From: Verrucomicrobiaceae bacterium
GTDB taxonomy: Bacteria > Verrucomicrobiota > Verrucomicrobiia > Verrucomicrobiales > Verrucomicrobiaceae
Length of the DNA stretch: 9,070 nt
Reading direction: 5' to 3'
NCBI GenBank assembly: GCA_021151605.1
Contig: JAGKWZ010000230.1
Location: forward strand, 1 to 9,070
Within the stretch, counting starts at the first letter, position 1, and every line of letters starts with the position of its first letter. Of this stretch, positions 1 to 5,507 are shown piece after piece. The position numbers and the translations under genes were made by a program. The notes beneath the pieces are model-generated. The model was not told the origin of the DNA, did no database searches, and worked only from the letters and a program-made list of their open reading frames with translations.

Positions 1-20
1 GCATAGCATCTATGAGAAAT

Positions 21-38
21 TTATTGAAATTATTGAAA
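21..38. repeat. Two tandem copies of a 9-bp unit
   Basis: TTATTGAAA occurs twice head to tail inside an AT-rich, purine-rich stretch (1-125) that lies beyond the 3' end of the iron-sulfur carrier gene. I see no supportable gene, hairpin or terminator in this edge segment. The repeat is directly visible but may simply reflect low complexity. Confidence 0.45.
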
Positions 39-125
39 TCGAGATGTTCAAATTTTACTGGTTAAAGGAAAAAAGAAAAGAAATTTTTGTGAATAAACTG
101 AAATAGTTCATTGCAAATCAAACGT

Positions 126-458
126 CTAGGCGGCTTTGGGCTCAAAAGAAGTGCCGCATCCACAGCTTCTAGCAGAGTTAGGATTTATAACTCGGAAACC
201 TGAATCATTAAGCTGATCTAGATAATCAATCTGGCTGTTATCTAATAACACGAGACTTTCAGGGTCCACGATGACATTGACCCCCAGGTGGCTGAAAATT
301 CGATCCTCCAATTTAGGTTCCTCCACTTTCATGGTGTACTGCCAGCCCGCACACCCGCCTTTTTCCACTCGTATTCGCAGCCCAGCTCCTTCAGGAGCCT
401 CTTTGTTGTGGAGAAGCTGTTGAAGATGGATGGCTGCATTGTCGGTTAAAGAGATCAT
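126..458 (-). CDS. A-type iron-sulfur cluster carrier (HesB/IscA/ErpA family)
   Basis: This 110-residue cytoplasmic protein has the normal length and layout of A-type carriers, which hold Fe-S clusters (or iron) and pass them to target enzymes during cluster assembly. The three invariant cysteines are present: C36 in the GGCAGWQY motif, and C99 and C101 in the C-terminal SCGCGTSF motif. The N-terminal MISLTDNAA matches the usual family start, which supports the ATG at 458; no clear Shine-Dalgarno sequence precedes it. The motif has Ala after C36, where Ser is common, and a Trp two residues later; both look like ordinary variation. The gene is divergent from mutL, with 113 bp between the starts, and no other isc, suf or nif gene is in the window, so it appears to be a stand-alone carrier. 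Family membership is secure. Which subtype it is (IscA, ErpA, SufA) cannot be told from this sequence, so I give no symbol. Confidence 0.93.
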   Translation of the reverse strand: MISLTDNAAIHLQQLLHNKEAPEGAGLRIRVEKGGCAGWQYTMKVEEPKLEDRIFSHLGVNVIVDPESLVLLDNSQIDYLDQLNDSGFRVINPNSARSCGCGTSFEPKAA

Positions 459-528
459 CGCAAATGAGTGTGGAAGCTTGGATGATGAAGGATTTATGAG
501 TCAGGCCCTTTTCACAGGCACTGGTCAG

Positions 529-558
529 TTGCAAGGACTACGCGCCAAGCCTTTTCAT
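529..558 (+). promoter_or_regulatory. Possible sigma70-type promoter for mutL
   Basis: TTGCAA (529-534) and TTTCAT (553-558) are 18 bp apart and each matches four of six bases of the -35 and -10 consensus. Transcription would begin only a few bases before the mutL ATG at 572, giving a very short leader. That would agree with the lack of a Shine-Dalgarno sequence there. This is pattern matching only and is weak. Confidence 0.25.
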
Positions 559-571
559 TTATTTCATTGTT

Positions 572-2440
572 ATGTCAAAAATTCGGATCTTACCCGATGC
601 ACTCGCCAGTCAGGTCGCTGCAGGCGAGGTCGTGGAGCGGCCTGCCGCCGTCATCCGTGAACTTGTGGAAAACAGTCTGGACGCTGGTTCCACAAATATC
701 ACTGTTGAAGTGCAACGTGGGGGCACGGCGCTGATCCGGGTGGTCGATGACGGCTGTGGGATGAATCGTGAAGATGTGCTTTTGAGCATTGAAAGACACG
801 CTACAAGCAAGATTCGAACCAAGGAGGACTTGGCGTCGATTTTGACTTTTGGCTTTCGTGGTGAAGCTCTGCCAAGCATTGCCAGCGTAACGCGTTTCCG
901 CCTTGCTTCCCGTGAAAGGGAAGCCCTAAGCGGCACAGAAGTGGAGATCAACGGTGGTAAGCTTTCTGGGGTGAAAGACTACGGCGGAGCAGCGGGCACG
1001 GTCATTGAGGCGCGCTCCCTCTTTTTCAATGTCCCGGCACGGCGAAAGTTTCTCCGAACAGAAGCCACTGAATACTCCCATATTGAGCAGCAGTTCATTA
1101 TTCATGCTATTGCTCATTCAGAGGTTTCATTCACGCTGATACGAGACGGGGCGGTTGCCTTTCATCTGCCTGCCACAAAGGACGTCTTGGAGCGCATCCG
1201 TGGTTTGGTCGGGGGGGACCTTGCCCGACGACTTATCCAAGTTAAGCCATTGGAGCATCATGGCATCCGTGTTTGGGGATTCATCGGGGGGCCAGGTTTG
1301 AGCAGGTCCAGTCGCCAGCAACAACTCACTTTTCTGAATGGGCGGCCCATTGAGAGCAGTTCGGTCAACTATGGTCTGCGTGAAGGATTTCATACAACCC
1401 TGATGAAAGGGCAGCATCCAGTGACCTTTCTCTTCATCGAGATGGATGCCGTTGGCTACGACATAAACGTCCATCCCGCAAAGAAGGAGGTTCGGTTCCA
1501 CGATGGTTTTGCGGTTCGAGATGCTGTTGCGAAGGCTGTGTGTGAGGCGCTCGAGGGCACCTCACAGCTTCCTGAAGGCCACATTCCTCCTTCCACTATA
1601 GCCAAAGTTGCTCAGCCAATGGTTGCTGTTCCTCAGCAGCAGAGTTTTGCCATACACACGCCTGCCGTGCCGTTTGGTATTAAAGCGAAGCCGGCCATGC
1701 CTATGCCGACTCCTGCACCTGAGCCGCCCCAAATTCAGGTTCCTGTGGAGATCAGTACTGCCGGAGTTCGATCTAACTCGCTGGAGTCTGCTAAAATCAC
1801 TGTTTCACCGGCACCAGCGCCGCAGGAAAAGCCAACTTCAATTTCTAAACCAGAAGTGCCAGACTTCCGCATCATTGGCGTTTTGCACCGGCTTTACATC
1901 TTGCTTGAGAGCATGGACGGTCTTGTGTTGATGGATCAGCATGCGGCCCACGAAAGGGTGAATTTCGAAAAAATGCGCCGAGCGATGGAGCAGGGGGGGG
2001 TCCCTTCTCAGAGGCTGCTCATGCCACTCACTCTACAAGTCAGTCCTCGTGATGCAGATATTTTGCGCCGCCATCTGGAAACGCTTGGGCGTCTCGGAAT
2101 CGAAATCGAACCCTTCGGTCCAAACATCTTTAAGGTCGAGGCTCTGCCCACGTTTTTAAAGGCAGATGATCCCCTTTCTTGGCTGGATCAAATCATCGAA
2201 GAGCTTCAAACCCTGAGTGCAAAAGGCTCATCATTACGCCTGGGAGAGGACATGATCGCTACGACGGTATGTCGCCACAGCATCAAGGCCAATGACAAAC
2301 TCTCCAATATCGAGATTGAGGCTTTATTGCGCGATCTTTTTGCGTGTGAAATGCCTTACTGTTGCCCTCATGGTAGACCCACACTGATTCAGATGTCATT
2401 AAAGGAGTTGGAGAAAAAATTTGGAAGACTCGCGCCCTGA
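572..2440 (+). CDS. mutL: DNA mismatch repair protein MutL, endonuclease type
   Basis: MutL couples mismatch recognition by MutS to strand incision and removal. The 622-residue protein is complete. The N-terminal GHKL ATPase is intact: ELVENSLDAGS (30-40, with E30 and N34), DDGCGM (59-64), ERHATSK (74-80), GFRGEAL (94-100), NVPARRKFL (153-161) and VHPAKKEVRF (300-309). A proline-rich linker spans about 335-430. The C-terminal domain has DQHAAHERVNFE (455-466), which fits the nicking-endonuclease motif DQHAx2Ex4E, along with C567 in CRHSIKAN and C598/H600 in CPHGRP, the expected metal-site residues. QRLLMP (480-485) resembles the beta-clamp-binding motif. These are features of MutL in bacteria without MutH, unlike E. 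coli MutL. The start MSKIRILPDALASQVAAGEV matches the family N-terminus. No mutS lies nearby. G7 and G8 runs lie in frame at 1211-1217 and 1993-2000. The gene converges on the minus-strand gene ending at 2456. Confidence 0.98.
   Translation: MSKIRILPDALASQVAAGEVVERPAAVIRELVENSLDAGSTNITVEVQRGGTALIRVVDDGCGMNREDVLLSIERHATSKIRTKEDLASILTFGFRGEALPSIASVTRFRLASREREALSGTEVEINGGKLSGVKDYGGAAGTVIEARSLFFNVPARRKFLRTEATEYSHIEQQFIIHAIAHSEVSFTLIRDGAVAFHLPATKDVLERIRGLVGGDLARRLIQVKPLEHHGIRVWGFIGGPGLSRSSRQQQLTFLNGRPIESSSVNYGLREGFHTTLMKGQHPVTFLFIEMDAVGYDINVHPAKKEVRFHDGFAVRDAVAKAVCEALEGTSQLPEGHIPPSTIAKVAQPMVAVPQQQSFAIHTPAVPFGIKAKPAMPMPTPAPEPPQIQVPVEISTAGVRSNSLESAKITVSPAPAPQEKPTSISKPEVPDFRIIGVLHRLYILLESMDGLVLMDQHAAHERVNFEKMRRAMEQGGVPSQRLLMPLTLQVSPRDADILRRHLETLGRLGIEIEPFGPNIFKVEALPTFLKADDPLSWLDQIIEELQTLSAKGSSLRLGEDMIATTVCRHSIKANDKLSNIEIEALLRDLFACEMPYCCPHGRPTLIQMSLKELEKKFGRLAP
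1211..1217 (+). repeat. G7 homopolymer inside mutL
   Basis: Seven consecutive G encode G214-G215 and the first base of D216 in the second half of the N-terminal region. A G6 run follows at 1286-1291. A one-base slip here would truncate MutL well before its C-terminal nuclease domain. Confidence 0.9.
1993..2000 (+). repeat. G8 homopolymer inside mutL
   Basis: Eight consecutive G span the last base of Q474, codons G475 and G476, and the first base of V477. They lie between the DQHA nuclease motif (455-466) and the clamp-binding-like motif (480-485). Synonymous glycine codons could have broken up the run, so it is not forced by the protein sequence. Confidence 0.95.
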
Positions 2441-2465
2441 GGAAGTTGGGTTGGGTTAGGGTTTT
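2441..2465 (+). other. G-rich junction between convergent genes, possible G-quadruplex
   Basis: The mutL stop (2438-2440) and the opposing stop (2456-2458) are only 15 bp apart. The junction reads as four G-blocks on the plus strand (GG 2441-2442, then GGG at 2448-2450, 2453-2455 and 2459-2461), followed by TTTT at 2462-2465. No ordinary hairpin terminator is visible for either gene. A two-tetrad quadruplex could form in the plus-strand RNA or DNA. This is an inference from composition. Confidence 0.35.
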
Positions 2466-2788
2466 GCTCGTTTGCCAAACAAGCGTTTCAGAAAACCGAC
2501 GCCTTTATTGTCGGCTGGCATTCCTGTGGGGGCATTTGGAGTAGTGCTTCGGTGAGTGGTTGTGTTTCCTTCCAGGGTGGCGGTAGTATTAGATTTCGGC
2601 GTGGGCGTTTGCCACCATGATGCCTGGAGCACGCCCGCCTCCTGCCAAAGATCCAGCCCAGGATGCCATATGAGGGAGTGTATGTTTATATGCCCCTCCT
2701 GAATAAACCTCAGCATGGCTGATTCACTATGGGGGCCGTCGGCTACTCCACCGTTGTTGAAGTACCAAGTCATCTCGCGGTTATTCAT
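2456..2788 (-). CDS. Small GYF_2 (DUF4339)-type protein
   Basis: This 110-residue protein has no signal peptide and no membrane segment. Residues about 6-55 match the bacterial GYF_2/DUF4339 pattern: WYF at 8-10, GPHS at 18-21, a helix ending in EGHI, W41 and LWQEAG (47-52). Such modules usually sit at the ends of membrane or secretion-linked proteins and are thought to mediate protein contacts. Here the module stands alone. Residues 60-94 are a Thr/Asn/Pro-rich linker, and the tail (GVGFLKRLFGKRAKP) is short, basic and amphipathic and might touch membrane or nucleic acid. The ATG at 2788 is used; M6 is an alternative start, and neither has a clear ribosome site. It is the last of three co-directional genes, 33 bp after the metallopeptidase gene. 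The domain call is fairly firm, but the function is unknown. Confidence 0.8.
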   Translation of the reverse strand: MNNREMTWYFNNGGVADGPHSESAMLRFIQEGHINIHSLIWHPGLDLWQEAGVLQASWWQTPTPKSNTTATLEGNTTTHRSTTPNAPTGMPADNKGVGFLKRLFGKRAKP

Positions 2789-2821
2789 AGTAAGCAGTAA
2801 AGTGAGAAATCTGATTTGAAT

Positions 2822-3196
2822 TCATGCCAGCCCAAGCTGCGCTACCTGGTCTTCATTCAGTCCCAGGTAGTGACCTAGTTCATGCAGCAGGGTGATGCGT
2901 ACTTCTTCACGAAACCGAACCCTGTCTCGGCCGGCTTCATCCCACAAGTTCTCCAGAAACAGACGGATGCGTGGTAGGTCCTCCAGACTTGAGGCGAGGT
3001 GCTCTTGGCTACGAGGGTAGCCCTCAAACACGCCGAGCAAGTCTTCTGAAAGACCCTCTTCCAGCAAAGCAACATCCGGTTTGTTTTCCAATTCAACCAT
3101 ACAGCTTGCAGCAGCCGAGCGCACCGGTTCTGGAATGCGCTGTAGGGTCTGGCTTATGACTGCCGTGGCCACGTTTTCCAGATGTTTCGGGCTCAT
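2822..3196 (-). CDS. Zincin-like metallopeptidase family protein (Zincin_1, PF06262 type)
   Basis: This is a 124-residue protein without signal peptide or membrane segment. HELGH at 105-109 is the HExxH zinc motif (H105, E106, H109), followed by YLGLNEDQ, the HExxHxxGLxE/D arrangement of the small Zincin_1 family in which a downstream acidic residue (E115 or D116) may be the third ligand. The region before it also fits: a helical N-terminus, LLGVFEGYPR (53-62), IRLFLENLW (77-85), then REEVRITLLHELGH. The length equals that of stand-alone family members. Their substrates are unknown, and some may be inactive, so peptidase activity is inferred from the motif. The gene starts 20 bp after the lipoprotein gene and ends 33 bp before the GYF_2 gene, so the three are probably co-transcribed. 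A GAGG element lies about 17 bp upstream of the ATG, further than usual. Confidence 0.9.
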   Translation of the reverse strand: MSPKHLENVATAVISQTLQRIPEPVRSAAASCMVELENKPDVALLEEGLSEDLLGVFEGYPRSQEHLASSLEDLPRIRLFLENLWDEAGRDRVRFREEVRITLLHELGHYLGLNEDQVAQLGLA

Positions 3197-3216
3197 TGGC
3201 TGGTATGTCGGTCCTC

Positions 3217-3675
3217 TTATTGTGGGTCGTAAATTGTGCCCGCGCGCCGCTGATTGAAGTTCCCGCCGCCTAGATCTCGCATCATGTTGCCTTGAATCTG
3301 ATTGCCCAGACCATTAACGCGGGATGATGAATAGAGAGAGCCTTGCACCGTTCCGGCCCCGGGGGCTTCGAGAACAACAGGACGATCAGGGGTAGGCACG
3401 CCATTCGCTTTCATCTCGCTCTGCACCAGTGCATGACGGTTCCATGCCATCGTGTCCACCTTGGCAAGCACGCGATGTTCCAGGCTGGCACGCTCGGCTT
3501 TGTACTCGGACTGTGAGATCTGGCCCGAGGCTAGTCGTTGATTCAGCTCGGCATACAGTGGCTGATTTTCAGCTCGAATTTGCTGCTCAAGAGCATCCAA
3601 TTGCTCTGGAGTGGGCAAAGATGGTGATGAGCAGGCTACCAGGATGCAGGTCAAAAGTAGGAGATGCGGGTTCAT
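3217..3675 (-). CDS. Small putative lipoprotein of unknown family
   Basis: The 152-residue product begins with a short hydrophobic signal ending in the lipobox LVAC (12-15), so it should be acylated at C15 after cleavage by signal peptidase II. Ser at +2 suggests outer-membrane rather than inner-membrane retention, if E. coli rules apply. The n-region is weak, with only H4 before the hydrophobic run. Mature residues 22-92 are charged and helix-forming (EQLDALEQQIRAEN onward), with coiled-coil character and many Glu, Gln and Lys. Residues 93-152 are Gly/Pro/Asn-rich and probably disordered, ending RRAGTIYDPQ. I recognise no domain. It is the first gene of the minus-strand set of three, and is divergent from the DUF2452-type gene across 111 bp. 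A weak GAAGA lies just before the ATG. Confidence 0.75.
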   Translation of the reverse strand: MNPHLLLLTCILVACSSPSLPTPEQLDALEQQIRAENQPLYAELNQRLASGQISQSEYKAERASLEHRVLAKVDTMAWNRHALVQSEMKANGVPTPDRPVVLEAPGAGTVQGSLYSSSRVNGLGNQIQGNMMRDLGGGNFNQRRAGTIYDPQ

Positions 3676-3687
3676 TCTTCAAACAAA

Positions 3688-3782
3688 CTAGCCTGCCGTT
3701 AGATCCATAGCAATCCTCTGATCTGTTTGTTGCAGAAAACATAAAACCACCAGCCACTTTAGTCTGCCAGACGTAAGGCTAG
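3688..3782. promoter_or_regulatory. Imperfect inverted repeat bracketing the divergent intergenic region
   Basis: CTAGCCTGCCGT (3688-3699) and ACGTAAGGCTAG (3771-3782) pair at 10 of 12 positions, including a perfect CTAGCCT/AGGCTAG. The arms lie just upstream of the two divergent starts (3675 minus, 3787 plus), 71 bp apart. The right arm includes the AAGG (3775-3778) that is the likely ribosome site for the plus gene. They could be paired operator half-sites or UTR elements, or chance. Confidence 0.3.
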
Positions 3783-3786
3783 TAAA

Positions 3787-4233
3787 ATGATGACTACTAC
3801 ACAGGATGACCCAATCGACCGCGACCTTTCACACACGGAGCCACGGACAAATTATCTGCCTTACCCATCGTCGAGACTTGCGGCAAAAATCATCCCTCAG
3901 GACCTGACAAACTTCAAAAGCAGAGGCGTCACCCGAGTCGAACGCGAACTTCAGCAGGAGCTAGTGGAACTCCGCGAAGCTTACTTAAAAGTGATCGATT
4001 CCTTCAATTGGAACAAGCTGATCTACGAATCGCACTTTAACTTCGAGCCTGTTCTTGGAGAACTCTATCATTTGTATGAAATTGATGGCAAAAGGCATCT
4101 CAGCATGATTGAGCCAGAGTCCTGGCATCAGCGATGGATTGGAACTTTCCGCCTAAATGCGGATGGTCGCTGGCAAACGGATAAGGTGGCAGAGGATTTT
4201 GATCTTCGTAGCTTTATTAGCACCAGCCTCTGA
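3787..4233 (+). CDS. DUF2452-type protein of unknown function
   Basis: The 148-residue protein is soluble, with no signal peptide or membrane segment. Its conserved parts fit the DUF2452 (PF10504) pattern as I remember it: YPSSRLAAKI (26-35), a middle helical segment with RVERELQQEL (50-59) and SFNWNKLIYES (72-82), then FEPVLGELYHLYE (86-98), HLSMIEPESW (104-113) and IGTFRLNADGRW (118-129). The family occurs in bacteria and in eukaryotes (human C1orf50 is a member, from memory) and has no known activity. Two ATGs are adjacent at 3787 and 3790, and AAGG at 3775-3778 gives one of the few reasonable ribosome sites in the window. The gene is divergent from the lipoprotein gene, and a strong hairpin begins 6 bp after its stop. 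The coding call is secure and the family call fairly so; the role is unknown. Confidence 0.85.
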   Translation: MMTTTQDDPIDRDLSHTEPRTNYLPYPSSRLAAKIIPQDLTNFKSRGVTRVERELQQELVELREAYLKVIDSFNWNKLIYESHFNFEPVLGELYHLYEIDGKRHLSMIEPESWHQRWIGTFRLNADGRWQTDKVAEDFDLRSFISTSL

Positions 4234-4238
4234 CGAAA

Positions 4239-4279
4239 AAGCGAGTGAGCCTAGCACTCGCTTCTTGATGGATTTTTTT
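4239..4279. terminator. Bidirectional rho-independent-type terminator
   Basis: A perfect 9-bp stem, AAGCGAGTG (4239-4247) with CACTCGCTT (4255-4263), closes a 7-base loop. On the minus strand the stem runs directly into a T tract (complement of 4236-4240), a good terminator for the repeat-protein gene ending at 4302. On the plus strand a T7 run (4273-4279) follows the stem after 9 bases, less ideal but usable for the gene ending at 4233. The position between two convergent genes supports the call. Confidence 0.8.
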
Positions 4280-4301
4280 GCCTAGCACCTCCTCAAAGTG
4301 C

Positions 4302-5264
4302 TCACGGAACTTCGAAGACCTTTTGTGTCGTGGGATCGAGGGCCAGGGACCCGCTGGTCAGGCCAGTGACGTCGAGTTCTCTATAGGGCGGGTAGGGACT
4401 AATGACGCGGCCTTCTTTGCCGCTTTTTTTTCCGCGCAGAAAGGTGCCGCTGGTAGCGGCCGCATTGGGCTTATCTACGCTGGCTTGGTTTTGAGGGGTG
4501 CTAGGTTTACTGCCAGGGAGCTTGGACCGATTCGCTTCCTGAATCGGGCCAGAACCCTGCATGGCTGGCGGAGGTTGTTCTTCAAAGCGTGACTGAGATG
4601 GTTCGCGGGTAATCGCTGGAGGCTGGTACTTATTCGAACCTGATGAAGATGAATTGGAGGATTGCTTCTTCGAACTCTGAGTGTTGTTCTTTCTTGTTGA
4701 AGGCGATGTCGATGAACCTGAGTTCGTGCGGCTAGTCGGAGGAATGGACGGAGCGGACCCTCGGGGCGCTGGAGGAGTTTCGTAGCGCGGTGGATATCCT
4801 GGCTGCGTTGGTGTCTGATATTGAGGCTGGCCCGTGGGAGGCTGAATGTAGCCAGATGGTGCTTGGTCTAGCCTGCCTGAAGGTTGTTGATATTGGGGTT
4901 GTTGATACTGCGGAGCTGGCTGGCTATAGCCAGTGGGCGGAGCATCCCCGTAAAAGACACGGCGGAACATTTCGCCAAACTTGCGCCCGAAGGTGGGTAG
5001 AAACTGTGCTGGGCTCACATACTGAGTCTGTCCGGGCTGAGAGTAGCCTTGTTGCGGGTAACTTTGCTGAGGGTATCCTTGCTGAGGGTAGCCTTGCTGA
5101 GGGTAGCCTTGCTGCGGATATTGCGGGTAACCTTGTGCAGACTGGCGATATTGTGGTGGGGCTGACTGTTGAGGGTAGCCGTTGTTCTGAGCTAGGCAGT
5201 CAACCGTACTTGAGCTGAGGCAAATCAAGGTAGCCAAGCTACGCGGAAGAAGTTTGTGATTCAT
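4302..5264 (-). CDS. Secreted low-complexity protein with YPQQG repeats
   Basis: The 320-residue product starts with a probable Sec signal (basic MNHKLLPR, hydrophobic core, likely cleavage after CLA at 23-25). The mature protein is largely disordered. Residues about 27-80 are Tyr/Pro/Gln-rich with five near-perfect YPQQ[G/S] pentapeptides at 49-73. Residues 81-106 form one order-prone island, FGRKFGEMFRRVFYG (92-106), aromatic and basic. Residues 110-165 are again Pro/Gln/Tyr-rich, and 175-210 are Ser/Thr/Asn/Lys-rich. The C-terminus (about 272-320) looks folded or conserved: GTFLRGKK, SPYPPY (289-294), LDVTGL (297-302), SGSLALD (304-310) and KVFEVP (315-320). No catalytic motif or membrane anchor is visible. 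YPxQ-rich proteins can be adhesive, aggregating or structural, but that is analogy only. No good ribosome site precedes the ATG at 5264. The gene ends at the 4239-4279 terminator. The antisense strand is also open through the repeats, an artefact of repeat composition. Confidence 0.85.
   Translation of the reverse strand: MNHKLLPRSLATLICLSSSTVDCLAQNNGYPQQSAPPQYRQSAQGYPQYPQQGYPQQGYPQQGYPQQSYPQQGYSQPGQTQYVSPAQFLPTFGRKFGEMFRRVFYGDAPPTGYSQPAPQYQQPQYQQPSGRLDQAPSGYIQPPTGQPQYQTPTQPGYPPRYETPPAPRGSAPSIPPTSRTNSGSSTSPSTRKNNTQSSKKQSSNSSSSGSNKYQPPAITREPSQSRFEEQPPPAMQGSGPIQEANRSKLPGSKPSTPQNQASVDKPNAAATSGTFLRGKKSGKEGRVISPYPPYRELDVTGLTSGSLALDPTTQKVFEVP
5046..5120 (-). repeat. Five tandem 15-bp units encoding YPQQ[G/S]
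   Basis: The units encode residues 49-73 of the secreted protein. They are nearly identical in DNA (plus-strand form close to ccttgctgagggtag), which points to recent tandem duplication rather than selection on amino acids alone. Partial units flank the array. Copy number could vary between strains by replication slippage without breaking the frame. Confidence 0.9.
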
Positions 5265-5507
5265 GTGTTTCAGGATTCTTAACTTTCGATGCCATTCAAG
5301 TCGTTTCTTGGCTCGAGGTTAAGCTGCTGTCTGACCTCAGAGTATGGACATGTATTCGATTATTGCTGAAATCATGGGCCTAGCCGAGTATCTGCGCCCT
5401 CACCCTGGCTGCAAAATAGATCCAGACTGCTCCTGCTCAGTGAACTAGCCGTGCATGAATCCAGCGCATGTGATTACCACTTCTAGTCTTGGCGCTACAT
5501 CCCAGCG

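Noticed and set aside
430..660. 76-codon plus-strand frame overlapping the start of mutL
   Set aside because: It overlaps both the carrier gene's start and the mutL N-terminus, which match their families well. Its translation is Arg/Cys-rich and family-less.
1608..1931. 107-codon plus-strand frame within mutL
   Set aside because: It is an alternate frame of the proline-rich linker and gives Leu/Arg/Ser-rich, non-protein-like sequence.
3429..3710. 93-codon plus-strand frame opposite the lipoprotein gene
   Set aside because: The opposite strand encodes a clear lipobox protein, and this frame is an antisense shadow running into the promoter region.
4278..4592. Plus-strand frame starting inside the terminator region
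   Set aside because: It is antisense to the conserved C-terminus of the secreted protein and has no recognisable domain.
4790..5218. 142-codon plus-strand frame antisense to the YPQQG protein
   Set aside because: The 15-bp repeats keep the complementary frame open and create a false periodic AEGSL-type pattern. The minus-strand product has a signal peptide and a structured tail.
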